The notes under the pieces were generated by a model. It had not been told where the DNA came from. It saw only the letters and a program-made list of their open reading frames with translations, and did no database searches. Shown one piece after another: positions 12,712 to 21,130 of a stretch of 64,000 nt of DNA. The position numbers and the translations under genes are program-made. This DNA comes from a virus, in IMG/VR virus record IMGVR_UViG_3300037245_002806, positions 35,906-99,905 of that record. One strand, 5' to 3'. The stretch's first letter is position 1; every line of letters starts with the position of its first letter.

Positions 12712-14621
12712 TTCCTACCAGCTTTCCCGGTGGTCCGGAGCACAAAGGAAGCCCTTTTCCTTTTCGGTGCGTTTGCTGTGATCCTGGTAAGCTCCCAGGT
12801 TTCCCGCGATGGCCCCCCAGGATTAAAATCCCACCAAGTGAAAGCCCCTGGTTCCCCGATGGCCGTTGGCGCCGCCAAGGCGTTTGGCGAAATCGTGATC
12901 GCCCCGATGGAAACCGCCGGCTGGCCAATGGCCGTTGGCGCCTCTAACAAAACAGGATCTATTCCGTACCCTCCGCCCGGCTGCCCAATGGCCGTTGGGG
13001 CTGCGAGAGCGTTAGGCTCAATGGTCATCGAGCTAACACCAACCCCAGGGGCCGGTATTGCCGTGGGAGCCTCTAAGGCGCTCGGTGAGAGCGTTACACT
13101 ACCAACGGTAATCGCGGGTTGCCCAATAGCGGTTGGTGCCTCCAAAGCATCCGGGGAAATGGTGATCGCGCCAACGGTAACCGCGGGTTGCCCAATAGCG
13201 GTTGGTGCCGCCAAGGCGTTTGGCGCGATCGTCGCCGCGCCGGTGGTAACCGTAGGTTGCCCGATGGCCGTTGGCGCTTCCAAGGGATCCGGCGAAATCG
13301 TAGCCCCGCCGGCGGTAATCGCGGGTTGCCCAATTGCCGTCGGCGCTTCCAAAGCGTCCGGGGAAACGGTAACCGGGCCGGTGGTAACCGCGGGTTGCCC
13401 AATAGCGGTTGGTGCCTCCAAGGCGTTTGGCGCAATCGTAGCCCCGCCGGCGGTAACCGTGGGTTGCCCGATGGCCGTTGGCGCTTCCAAGGCGTTTGGC
13501 GCGATCGTAACGGCGCCGGCGGTAACCGTCGGCTGCCCGATTGCCGTTGGCGCTTCCAAGGCGTTTGGCGCGATCGTAACGGCGCCGGCGTCAACCGTAG
13601 GTTGCCCGATGGCCGTTGGCGCCGCCAAAGCATTCGGGGAAATGGTAACCGGGCCGGTGGTAACCGTCGGCTGTCCAATTGCCGTTGGTGCCGCCAAGGC
13701 GTCGGGGGAAATGGTGATCGAGGTGGTAACCGCCGGCTGCCCGATAGCCGTTGGCGCCGCCAAGGGATCCGGGATCGCGCCAACCGGGCCGACTGCGATC
13801 AATGGTTCCCCGATAGCGGTGGGCGCCGCCAAGGCGCTTGGCGCAATCGTAACCGGGCCGGTGGTAACCGTAGGTTGCCCAATTGCCGTCGGCGCTTCCA
13901 AAGCATTCGGGGAAATGGTTTGATCGCCCGGCCCTGCTGGCGTTAGCCTCCCGCTTACATCGTCGGTACAAATGCCTTTTGGATTTGTTTCGACGCCACC
14001 TATCCCCTGGCTTGTTTTTATGGTGGATTCGAACTGCCCGGACTGTAGATAGAGCTTATCAAACGATTCACCGATCCAAGGGGTGTTTGTTCCATCCCAA
14101 GAAATATCTCTGGGATTGGCATCGACGGTAATTACGACTAGGCTTGTTTTTAAAGTTGTGGAAAATTGACCACTTTGGAGATAAAGTTTTTTGGCCTGGT
14201 TCCCCGTCCAGGGAGAATTTGTGCCGTCGAAAGATATGCCTTGCAGAACATTATCCACACCGCCAACGGCCAGGCTCGTTTTTACTGTTGCGGTGATTTG
14301 GCCGCTTTGGACGTAAAGTTTATCTCCGGTATCCGCGCACCAAGGCGTGTTTTCCCCATCCCAAGAAATGCCGGTTGGGCTAAAACCAACTCGGGCAAAG
14401 CTGGTTTTTACAACGGAACTAAACTGGCCACTCTGTAGAAAGAGCTTTTCGAACCAATTCCCGCACCATGGCGTATCTGTCCCGTCGTAAGATATGCCGC
14501 TCGACCAACCGTCTTTGGTGTTAATCGACTGGCTGGTTTTTAAGGTGGAGGTAAACTGACCGGACGTTAGATAGAGCTTGTCGCCCTGTGTGCCTACCCA
14601 AGGTGTTGCCGTCGTCGCCAT
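12708..14621 (-). CDS. Repeat-rich tail fibre-like protein, 637 aa
   Basis: The N-terminal about 240 residues hold five copies of a 45-48-residue unit (PW-x-G..., KLYLQSGQFS, KTS..., GISWDGTN), a blade-like pattern suggesting a beta-propeller or fibre sheath. From about residue 255 follow sixteen copies of a 20-25-residue repeat with core APTAIGQP, alternating with PNALE and TVT-G-V segments, then a basic tail (APKRKRASF). The gene is probably translated into an extended stalk or adhesin whose length could change by recombination. Position in the tail-tip/lysis end of the late operon supports a fibre. Binding target unknown. Confidence 0.72.
   Translation of the reverse strand: MATTATPWVGTQGDKLYLTSGQFTSTLKTSQSINTKDGWSSGISYDGTDTPWCGNWFEKLFLQSGQFSSVVKTSFARVGFSPTGISWDGENTPWCADTGDKLYVQSGQITATVKTSLAVGGVDNVLQGISFDGTNSPWTGNQAKKLYLQSGQFSTTLKTSLVVITVDANPRDISWDGTNTPWIGESFDKLYLQSGQFESTIKTSQGIGGVETNPKGICTDDVSGRLTPAGPGDQTISPNALEAPTAIGQPTVTTGPVTIAPSALAAPTAIGEPLIAVGPVGAIPDPLAAPTAIGQPAVTTSITISPDALAAPTAIGQPTVTTGPVTISPNALAAPTAIGQPTVDAGAVTIAPNALEAPTAIGQPTVTAGAVTIAPNALEAPTAIGQPTVTAGGATIAPNALEAPTAIGQPAVTTGPVTVSPDALEAPTAIGQPAITAGGATISPDPLEAPTAIGQPTVTTGAATIAPNALAAPTAIGQPAVTVGAITISPDALEAPTAIGQPAITVGSVTLSPSALEAPTAIPAPGVGVSSMTIEPNALAAPTAIGQPGGGYGIDPVLLEAPTAIGQPAVSIGAITISPNALAAPTAIGEPGAFTWWDFNPGGPSRETWELTRITANAPKRKRASFVLRTTGKAGRK
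12843..13917 (-). repeat. Tandem coding repeats in the fibre gene
   Basis: Sixteen imperfect copies of about 60-75 bases, each containing CCAACGGCCATCGGGCAACC or a close variant on the minus strand. Because the unit lacks stops, other frames and the opposite strand stay open here, producing long spurious ORFs. Such arrays commonly expand or contract. Confidence 0.85.
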
Positions 14622-15296
14622 TTAACAAAGCCCTTTTATGGCCCTCGCCACTTCGTTTAACTCGATCTCGCTAAAATGGTTGCAGGGGTAATCAAAATGC
14701 GCCCACACCTCGAAGCCGCAATCCCGCGCCCGTTCGCAAAAAGAGATATCGTTTCCCCGATCAACCGTACCGTTTGGGTTTAGCTTCCTGGTAAAGGCGC
14801 CGTTCTGCATATTCGGGTCTTCGAAAACTCGCCGCGCAATCAAAAAGCACCCCGTCCCGATGGCGTCCACCTTCTGTAACCCGTCGCGCTCCTGCCATTC
14901 GTTGTAACCCTCCGAACCGTCGCCGTGGATTTTGTAAACGTTCCAATAGATCGGGCGCTCGCCAGGCTTGCCGGTGTAGTGCCAGATCGGAGTAGGCAAC
15001 CCGATAATATCTTTGTCGAACGCCACAAGATCAAGCGGATTTTCTAAGGGTGGATTGTCCGCGTCCATCGAAAGCCAATAATCGTATCCACCTTTTAGGA
15101 AATCTTTAACGATGTGGTGCAAGTTGTTTTCGTAAGGCTTGTTGCTTGGCCATTCGATTTTAACCTTGTACCTTTTGTCCATAGCCAAAAGGAGTAAGCA
15201 CCGGGCTACGGTCTTGTGGATCCAGTGTAAACAAGGAACCGTTATTAGGATGCTTTTTTTATTGTCACGTCCAGAATCTTTTTTGCGTCCCGCCAT
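14622..15296 (-). CDS. Glycosyltransferase-like protein (GT-A fold), 224 aa
   Basis: SMDADNPP at about residues 75-82 is a DxD-type metal/nucleotide-sugar motif after a GT2-like N-terminus (ILITVPCLHWIHKTVARCLLLL), and the second half has a conserved-looking FLIARRVFED ... DISFCERARDCG region, as in many phage and capsule GT2 enzymes. It probably transfers a sugar, perhaps to a tail or capsid protein encoded nearby. It starts inside the end of the 15245 gene (52-base overlap) with no clear ribosome site, so the N-terminus is uncertain. Confidence 0.75.
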   Translation of the reverse strand: MAGRKKDSGRDNKKSILITVPCLHWIHKTVARCLLLLAMDKRYKVKIEWPSNKPYENNLHHIVKDFLKGGYDYWLSMDADNPPLENPLDLVAFDKDIIGLPTPIWHYTGKPGERPIYWNVYKIHGDGSEGYNEWQERDGLQKVDAIGTGCFLIARRVFEDPNMQNGAFTRKLNPNGTVDRGNDISFCERARDCGFEVWAHFDYPCNHFSEIELNEVARAIKGLC

Positions 15297-15769
15297 TTTT
15301 TCATCTTATTTTTTACGACACCCGGCGTGGGATCGTCCGCGTCGAGCGCCTTGGCCAATTGGACTTCTGTGCCACCGTAGGCAATGCCCATCTCTCTTTT
15401 CAGATCTCGTTCTTCTCGGAGCCCCCGAAGCTCGGTATCGTTCCGGTCGTAATCTGGCATGTGTGCGTGTGCCCGATCGTCCCAAAACTCCTCTAGCTCA
15501 TCCTCGGTAAGCACTGTAATGAGCGTCGGGAAGGTGGCCAACGCTTCGATGGAAAACGCTTCCGTTACCAATAGTACGCCCCACTGCATCCCCATTGGAC
15601 TGTCGGCGCTTGATTCTTGGTGGCCGCTGGTCTTGTCGTATTTCCACCCGCCCGGCATTGCCGCCGCCGCCGTTTCTTTATCGTAGGATGGCAATAACTC
15701 CCATCGAGGGTGATCGGCGTGCCCGTTTGGCCTAAGCCCGATTTTTACTTTGATCGGTACTAATTCCAT
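15245..15769 (-). CDS. Late protein, 174 aa, unknown function
   Basis: GAGGAGACACC precedes the ATG. Acidic central part (LTEDELEEFWDDRAHAHMPDYDRNDTELRGLREERDLK), then a Lys-rich C-terminus (KNKMKKWRDAKKILDVTIKKAS) that overlaps the glycosyltransferase start. Its position suggests a small virion or assembly protein. No family recognised. Confidence 0.6.
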   Translation of the reverse strand: MELVPIKVKIGLRPNGHADHPRWELLPSYDKETAAAAMPGGWKYDKTSGHQESSADSPMGMQWGVLLVTEAFSIEALATFPTLITVLTEDELEEFWDDRAHAHMPDYDRNDTELRGLREERDLKREMGIAYGGTEVQLAKALDADDPTPGVVKNKMKKWRDAKKILDVTIKKAS

Positions 15770-15778
15770 GGTGTCTCC

Positions 15779-16135
15779 TCACGGGATATCCCGGTCGAAC
15801 CCCCAATATTGATATTCTCGCCGAAGCTCTTCCTGCACGCCCGGCACCGTTGCCGTATAGAGTGCATCGAGCCGATCCCGATCTTCCATTACCGTTGCGC
15901 CCGCTTTGCGCCGGTACGGCTTTACAATCTCCACTAACTCTCCCGCGTCGAGTCGTGTTTGTTCGCCCGCGTCAATCCACGGCACCTTGCTTTCTTGGTT
16001 GCGGGCTGGATCTTGTTGTATGGCGGTGCGTATTTTAACGCCCGCTCGATTCGTTTCGTCTAGCACTGGAACATGAAACGCAATCCTGTAAGTGCGTCCA
16101 TCGCCTAAGCCGTTTAGCACGTGATAGTCGGACAT
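15779..16135 (-). CDS. Late protein, 118 aa, unknown function
   Basis: Start at 16135 (MSDYHVLNGLGDGRTYRIAFHVPV) is preceded by AGAGGGAAAG; an extension to 16180 overlaps the next gene and was rejected. A small beta-rich N-terminal half with a helical end (RDRLDALYTATVPGVQEELRREYQYW). It sits nine bases from the 15245 gene. Function unknown. Confidence 0.62.
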   Translation of the reverse strand: MSDYHVLNGLGDGRTYRIAFHVPVLDETNRAGVKIRTAIQQDPARNQESKVPWIDAGEQTRLDAGELVEIVKPYRRKAGATVMEDRDRLDALYTATVPGVQEELRREYQYWGFDRDIP

Positions 16136-16143
16136 CTTTCCCT

Positions 16144-16395
16144 CTACTGCCGGCTGGCAGCGATCGCCCGCACAGCACAAGGCCGGATAACCTGTGTCGG
16201 TGGTTTCTTGTGGTTATCCTTGGCTCTCAAAGTTAAAACGTTCATGGCCGCCCGGCACCGTTTCGCCGCCTGCTCTTGCACGGTTTTAAAACGCTTGTGG
16301 GATGCCTGCACTTCCTCGGTCGCCTGCTCACCGTAGATTTTTTCCAACTCTTCGAGCGTGTAATCCCTCCCCGAAGGGATAATTAAATTCGACAT
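16144..16395 (-). CDS. Small late protein, 83 aa
   Basis: MSNLIIPSGRDYTLEELEKIYGEQATEEVQASHKRFKTVQEQAAKRCRAAM is helical and charged, ending in a basic proline-containing tail. GGGGGGCG precedes the start, and a copy of the late-region repeat lies at 16411-16430, between this gene and the stop of the upstream gene. Function unknown. Confidence 0.58.
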   Translation of the reverse strand: MSNLIIPSGRDYTLEELEKIYGEQATEEVQASHKRFKTVQEQAAKRCRAAMNVLTLRAKDNHKKPPTQVIRPCAVRAIAASRQ

Positions 16396-16432
16396 GGGCC
16401 GTCGCCCCCCTTTCTATATCACCACCCGCCTT

Positions 16433-16843
16433 TTAGACGGCTTGGTTGATTTGGAATACTATACCACTCGCCCACGCGATGATGATATCGCCCCCGTTCG
16501 GCGTAACCGGCATCCCCGCGGAAAAGCTGTCGATGTAGCAGATCAAAGGATCTGTGGATGGCGCCCCACCGGTATCGACCAAAACCGCCAACGCTTCCGA
16601 TTCATCCCCGGAAACGGCGGAAAACGTCGTATTTGGTGCATCCACCTCGCCACCCACCGCACTTGTGACCCCGATGACCGCTTCCGACTGCTCGCCCGAA
16701 AGCTCGTCCTCGAATTCGTGTGCGGCGGAATAAGTGTAAACCCCCGTGTCGAGCAATTGGGTTTTTACGACAACGGCGGTAAGATCCCCGAGCAACCCCG
16801 TCAAAAACTTTTCCAGCGCCTTTGTGTAGAATTGGTTTGCCAT
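16433..16843 (-). CDS. Phage structural-type protein, 136 aa
   Basis: Starts MANQFYTKALEKFLTG and continues into strands (TAVVVKTQLLDTGVYTYS, CYIDSFSAGMPVTPNGGDIIIAWASGIVFQI). The pattern, an opening helix then a single beta domain, is familiar from small phage virion or tail-associated proteins of unknown role. AAGGAAAAAAATC is a modest ribosome site. A copy of the repeat (16411-16430) follows its stop. Confidence 0.65.
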   Translation of the reverse strand: MANQFYTKALEKFLTGLLGDLTAVVVKTQLLDTGVYTYSAAHEFEDELSGEQSEAVIGVTSAVGGEVDAPNTTFSAVSGDESEALAVLVDTGGAPSTDPLICYIDSFSAGMPVTPNGGDIIIAWASGIVFQINQAV

Positions 16844-16871
16844 TTGATTTTTTTCCTTTCCTTCCCTGTTT

Positions 16872-17279
16872 TTATTCCCCGCCGAGCATCCGATCTAGCG
16901 CCCGGAGAATTTCTATCTCTTCGTCGGTAAAGCCCGCTTTGCGTTTCGCCTCGACCCGTTCCATAAAGTCGGCGTAATCGAAATCGCCGGCCACATCGGG
17001 ATCCAAGAGAAGCTCGACCCCGAGGTGCAATTTCTTCACAGGGATCTTGTCTAGTCCCAAGTCTTTAAGCAACGGAAGCGCCAAAAGGATGGCTTTCTTC
17101 GCCTTCGCCTTCCCGCCCCGAGCCTCGACCACCGCAATGGTCCCCCTGAGGATATCGATCACCTGGGATGGGAGCCCGATAATCGGGATAAACTTGGTAA
17201 CGGTGTTCGCTATCTTGGCGCCCGTCCAGACGTGTTTGAGCCAGGATTTTTTCGGTTTTATCTTGCTCCAAAATGACAT
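16872..17279 (-). CDS. Late protein, 135 aa, unknown function
   Basis: AAGAGGGAAGAAA before the ATG. A basic N-terminus (MSFWSKIKPKKSWLKHVW), a hydrophobic middle (VTKFIPIIGLPSQVIDILRGTIAVV) that could be a membrane-associated helix, and an acidic C-terminal third. It lies between the glycosidase and the small virion-type gene, in the lysis/tail-tip region, so a membrane-acting accessory is possible. Confidence 0.58.
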   Translation of the reverse strand: MSFWSKIKPKKSWLKHVWTGAKIANTVTKFIPIIGLPSQVIDILRGTIAVVEARGGKAKAKKAILLALPLLKDLGLDKIPVKKLHLGVELLLDPDVAGDFDYADFMERVEAKRKAGFTDEEIEILRALDRMLGGE

Positions 17280-17291
17280 TTTCTTCCCTCT

Positions 17292-19598
17292 TTAGATTTG
17301 CGTAAGGTGCAAAATACACCCGTACTTCCATTGGGGTTTCGGTAGCTTCCACGATACCTCGCCCGGCCCCACCGTGCCGCTCGAAATAAGCGCCCCATCT
17401 ACTTCGTAGGCGTCGATCCGGTAGCTTTTCGCCCCCAGAGCAAAACCTATGTTGCCCTCGGGCTTGAGCACGGTAACGATGATCTCTTTATCGTCCTGGC
17501 CGGCCAGGCAAAACGCCTTAAAAGAGCCCCCGCCGGTACCCGAAAGAGACCGAACCGGGCTACCCTTCCACCCGGAGTTAAACGGCGTGCACCCGGCAAA
17601 AGGAAACGTTTTGGTGATCTTCTGGTAGAAAGCGGCCACCTTGTAGATCGGCTCCGTCTGCGGGAAATCGGGATCTGGCCGGTTTGGTCGCTTTTTGTTG
17701 TACCCCAGGAAAAAGCCCCCTTGGTTGTGGATCGTGGTTCCCACGCCGGCGCAAAGTGCCACAAAGATCGACATTCCATACATTTGCCAATCTCGGGAGG
17801 AGCCCCCGTAAGGCCATTCTTTGTGTTGCTTCTCGGTTTGCAGGAAGATAGGCTCATCGTTTCGCCCGAACCCCTGGCCTCGATTCCCGCCGGCCACGAA
17901 TGCAAACGCCTGGTCGTTTAGGTGCCAGCATGTGCGCACCCAAGGCGGAAAGCCCTCGACCGCGGGGTTTTTGTCCCGGTTGACATGCACGTTCCAGTAA
18001 TCGAGCACCTCTTCTCCGTGGTACGCGAAGTTGTACCCACCTTCCTTGCCTTGGTGGTCGATATTCTCTCCCGAGACCGACAAAAGCACATCGGGAAGGA
18101 TTTCTTTTATAAAGCGGCCCCACTTGTCGATAAACTTGGCACGGTTCTTGCGACCGATAAGCGCAAGGTGCGATCCGTGGTTGATCTCGTTAAAAAGCTC
18201 GACGTTTACCGCCGGGTGGTCCTTTAGCCGCTGGCAAACTGCCCGAAGAAAGTCTTCGATAGCATCGTTATGGAAGGTTGTATCGCTGCCCGCTTCCTTG
18301 TCGATAAACATCTCTTGGAAAGCGCCCCAGAATACCGTTAGCTGTGGCCGAATTCCCCTGCTCACGGCGTAGGCCAACCGAACCTCCATTTCATCTAGGA
18401 ACTTGGGATCCACCTTTCGGCTGTACCCCCAATAATCTGGAGCCCCGCCCTTTTTAAAAGGGATCACCGCTGGCGCCGTCTGGGTTTCCGGCCCCAGTTT
18501 TCCCCATCCAAGGGTGGAGATGTTAAACCGAGCATCGTTTACCAACCCCGCCAGGTTGTCGATCACCGTCTCGTAATAGTCCCTCGGCATCCCGCCGAGC
18601 GCATGGAAAAGCGAATTCCCCAACGGGATCGAATTCCGCACCGGCTTTTCTGGCTCGTGGAACCACCGATGTTTGGCTTCGACCCGCCGTACCGCCGCAA
18701 CCGGGCTCACCGGCCCCGCTTCGTCTACCACGGCGATTTCTGGCCCCATGAGCCTGGCGACTAACTTCCACTCGTCCTTGTAAGTGTCTTCGAGATCTCG
18801 CCACCCGTACCGGTGCCCGGTGTTATTGGGATCCGGCCCGTCGTTTAACTGGTAGTAAGAAACCCCCTCGATTAACTCGGTCTCGTACCAGAAACGAAGG
18901 TCGTTGATCATTTGCCTGGCGATTTCGTCTTCCGATAGCTCGCGCCGGTCCTGTCGCCAACAATATGGCCATGGCTGGCTGCGGTAATAAACCTCGCTCT
19001 GCCCGGTCTCTGTCATCCAAAGCTCGCGCCCCGCGCCGGCCACGTTTTTTACCGCCTCCACCTCTGCAACCCTGGAAAGATACCCCGATCGGGGTTTGGA
19101 AAGATCCGGCGTGGTATACCGATGGAAAGCAAAACCCACCGCCGCGGGGATCTTGCCGAGCATCTTGGCTGCATACTCCAACTCCGCCGGCCCGATATTC
19201 GAAATGGACGGAGAAAGCACCTTGATCCCCGTTGGCTCAATCCGCCCCCAGATCTCGGCCACCAACTCGCCAAGGTCTTCCGGTCGGTCGCGCCACTCGC
19301 CCCCCAGGTTGACCTCGTTTCCCATTTCCAAAATAACGTGTTTCTCGATGCCGTACTCTACCGCCCATGCGGCCAACTGCGCCGCTCTGTCGGAAACCTC
19401 TTGCGCTGTGGCCCCTTTTACGACGTAGATATGCCGAGATTTAGGCCGCCTGGCCACCCACCTCGCCAACTCTTTCATGGTGGATTTGTGATCGGCCATT
19501 GTCCCATGCCCAACCCGGCACCCACGAAGATTTAAAGCCGCAAACCGGTCCAGCAAAAGCCCGAAGCTCGTTGCGCCGGCGTCTAGATATACCTGCAT
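17292..19598 (-). CDS. Two-domain clan GH-A-type glycosidase, 768 aa
   Basis: Two (beta/alpha)8-type halves are visible. The first has EMGNEVN (E95, acid/base of the N-E pair) and LWMTETG (E197, nucleophile candidate). The second, from about 330, has ELFNEINHG (E471) and a later NDEPIFLQTEK (E582 or E589). A C-terminal beta region (from about 690) may bind sugar. Phage glycosidases of this sort usually attack capsule or other surface polysaccharides. A double barrel in one chain is unusual; each half may cut a different linkage or one may only bind. AGGAGGGGTCC precedes the ATG. Confidence 0.72.
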   Translation of the reverse strand: MQVYLDAGATSFGLLLDRFAALNLRGCRVGHGTMADHKSTMKELARWVARRPKSRHIYVVKGATAQEVSDRAAQLAAWAVEYGIEKHVILEMGNEVNLGGEWRDRPEDLGELVAEIWGRIEPTGIKVLSPSISNIGPAELEYAAKMLGKIPAAVGFAFHRYTTPDLSKPRSGYLSRVAEVEAVKNVAGAGRELWMTETGQSEVYYRSQPWPYCWRQDRRELSEDEIARQMINDLRFWYETELIEGVSYYQLNDGPDPNNTGHRYGWRDLEDTYKDEWKLVARLMGPEIAVVDEAGPVSPVAAVRRVEAKHRWFHEPEKPVRNSIPLGNSLFHALGGMPRDYYETVIDNLAGLVNDARFNISTLGWGKLGPETQTAPAVIPFKKGGAPDYWGYSRKVDPKFLDEMEVRLAYAVSRGIRPQLTVFWGAFQEMFIDKEAGSDTTFHNDAIEDFLRAVCQRLKDHPAVNVELFNEINHGSHLALIGRKNRAKFIDKWGRFIKEILPDVLLSVSGENIDHQGKEGGYNFAYHGEEVLDYWNVHVNRDKNPAVEGFPPWVRTCWHLNDQAFAFVAGGNRGQGFGRNDEPIFLQTEKQHKEWPYGGSSRDWQMYGMSIFVALCAGVGTTIHNQGGFFLGYNKKRPNRPDPDFPQTEPIYKVAAFYQKITKTFPFAGCTPFNSGWKGSPVRSLSGTGGGSFKAFCLAGQDDKEIIVTVLKPEGNIGFALGAKSYRIDAYEVDGALISSGTVGPGEVSWKLPKPQWKYGCILHLTQI

Positions 19599-19607
19599 GG
19601 ACCCCTC

Positions 19608-19973
19608 CTAAACTGGTTTTTCGACCACTTGGGCCGTAAGTCTTCCCGTAACCCCACCGCCGCCGGCGCCAAGGGTGATCACCATGGCGGTGTTTTCGAG
19701 CCCGTAGAGATTCCACCCCATGATCGGAATCGTGCCCGCCACGACCACGGTAACCTCAACATCCACTTCGCCCACGGTATCGGCCCCCTCGATCACAACC
19801 GTTCCCGCCGCCGCCGGCGTGACGTCGTAGTCCGCCAAAAGGTTGGTAAGCATGTGCCGGAATCCTGGTTTTGCCGGGAATGTGATCGCCACCGCGGCGT
19901 TAGCCGCGCTTCCAACCGCGCTCTGCTGCACCGGGTACCTGTTCTCGTCTTTTGTTAAAGGTGTTGGCGCCAT
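19608..19973 (-). CDS. Small beta-rich virion protein, 121 aa
   Basis: Start at 19973 has AGGAGGTTTAAAAACC upstream; the reading to 20009 runs into the lysin gene. MAPTPLTKDENRYPVQQSAVGSAANAAVAITF, then several strands (AAAGTVVIEGADTVGEVDVEVTVVVAGTIPI). It resembles short trimeric fibre or decoration proteins. Located between endolysin and glycosidase. Specific role unknown. Confidence 0.6.
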   Translation of the reverse strand: MAPTPLTKDENRYPVQQSAVGSAANAAVAITFPAKPGFRHMLTNLLADYDVTPAAAGTVVIEGADTVGEVDVEVTVVVAGTIPIMGWNLYGLENTAMVITLGAGGGGVTGRLTAQVVEKPV

Positions 19974-19978
19974 GGTTT

Positions 19979-20485
19979 TTAAACCTCCTCGTAGGCTCGT
20001 TTGAGCCAACCGTTTAGGAAAACTTGCTTCTCTGGCTCCACCGCTGCCAAAAGCCGGTAAAAGCCTGCTTGCTCGCTCCGAATCGAGGTGATCAACGGCA
20101 CCTCGCTTGCCTTTTCTGCCGCATGGAACGATATCGGCCCCAAGGCGCCGTCGTCATCTACCCAATGGCAACCGTTCGCCCGCAATGCCCGTTGGAAGAT
20201 TCGATGTGCTTGCCCCGGCCCCGTGTTTACGGCCATGTCGAAAACTTTGGTCGCAAGGCTTTGGGGCTCAAGCTGCCCGTACCCGTACCGTTCCCAAAAA
20301 TGTACTTTGTAAAGCTCCACCGCGTCGGTCCTGGTAATCTCTCGCGGGTGTCTGCTGTCCCCTATCCGGTGGAGAAACCGTGCCGAAATCCCGTAATTAG
20401 TCGCCCCGCCAGGATCTTTCGGGTGATCGATGTATCCGCCCTCGTTCTTTAAAACCGTCTTGATCGCTTCGTCGAATTCGCTCAT
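19979..20485 (-). CDS. GH108-family (DUF847) endolysin, 168 aa
   Basis: Residues 12-33 contain KNEGGYIDHPKDPGGATNYGIS; E15 in this motif is the catalytic acid of GH108 N-acetylmuramidases, and the following EITRTDAVELYKVHFWERYG is typical of the family. The enzyme would cut peptidoglycan at lysis; such lysins dominate in phages of Gram-negative bacteria. GGAG upstream of the ATG at 20485; a 14-residue Arg-rich extension to 20527 is less likely. The 79-aa membrane protein at 20874 is the probable holin. Confidence 0.88.
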   Translation of the reverse strand: MSEFDEAIKTVLKNEGGYIDHPKDPGGATNYGISARFLHRIGDSRHPREITRTDAVELYKVHFWERYGYGQLEPQSLATKVFDMAVNTGPGQAHRIFQRALRANGCHWVDDDGALGPISFHAAEKASEVPLITSIRSEQAGFYRLLAAVEPEKQVFLNGWLKRAYEEV

Positions 20486-20578
20486 TTTTCTTTTTCTCCG
20501 AGAGCGCCGGCGGGCGCGCGCTATCACGCCAATTAGATAGGACGTTAAAGCCCCGCCGGCGCCTCTGCCCGAGCAGGT

Positions 20579-20884
20579 TTACTCGGGACGGCCCTTCGCC
20601 TTTGCTTTAAGTACCTGCGAAGCTCGAAGCATCCCGAAAGCCACCGCCGCGATTCGGTCTGCGATGGCGTCGTCATCCGAAGGATCCCCCGGATTGCCTC
20701 GAACAATAAAACTGACCGTCTTTGCCGATTCCAAAGCAATCTCTGGGATCGCGCGAATGTCGCCCAAGTCGGCCCCGTCGCTGAGCCTTTCCTGGGCAAG
20801 CTGGATCGCCCGGTACATGGGCTCGACCCCGAGGTGCTCGTCTGGCGATAAATCGACATTGCTTGGATCATAGTCAGGTAACAT
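20579..20884 (-). CDS. Late protein in lysis cassette, 101 aa
   Basis: CGGGAGGAAAAA precedes the ATG at 20884. MLPDYDPSNVDLSPDEHLGVEPMYRAIQLAQERLSDGADLGDIRAIPEIALESAKTV is acidic and helical; ends KAKAKGRPE. No transmembrane segment. It overlaps the holin-like gene by 11 bases. The about 90 bases on its downstream side to the endolysin start hold nothing recognisable. Function unknown. Confidence 0.58.
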   Translation of the reverse strand: MLPDYDPSNVDLSPDEHLGVEPMYRAIQLAQERLSDGADLGDIRAIPEIALESAKTVSFIVRGNPGDPSDDDAIADRIAAVAFGMLRASQVLKAKAKGRPE

Positions 20885-21113
20885 TTTTTCCTCCCGGTTT
20901 AAGTAAACGTGCGACAAGTAACCCAAGGATCGCCCCCAGGAAACCCGCCGCCCCTTGTGGGATCTCTATCCCAAAAAGCGTAAATATCCACACCACGAAA
21001 GCCGTGCTGCCGCCGACGGTCCCGACCAACGCCAGGTCACCACCGTTTAGACGGTAAGCGCCTTTGTACCTCTTGGGCAAAACCTCCACCGCGCGCTTTA
21101 GCATTTCCGCCAT
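20874..21113 (-). CDS. Probable holin, 79 aa, two transmembrane segments
   Basis: Basic N-terminus (MAEMLKRAVEVLPKRYKGAYRL), then two hydrophobic stretches (LALVGTVGGSTAFVVWIFTLF and AAGFLGAILGLLVARLL) separated by a short loop, and a basic end. Size and topology fit a class II holin placed beside the endolysin. The ATG follows directly after GGTGGTGATATAGA (21113-21131), one of two places where the late-region repeat would serve as ribosome site. Confidence 0.7.
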   Translation of the reverse strand: MAEMLKRAVEVLPKRYKGAYRLNGGDLALVGTVGGSTAFVVWIFTLFGIEIPQGAAGFLGAILGLLVARLLKPGGKNVT

Positions 21114-21130
21114 TCTATATCACCACCCGC

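Noticed and set aside
12730-13946. Long open frames on the plus strand and in other minus frames across the fibre repeats
   Set aside because: They follow from the stop-free repeat unit. They lack ribosome sites and their protein sequences merely repeat with the DNA; the minus-strand frame has folded-looking ends and proper neighbours.
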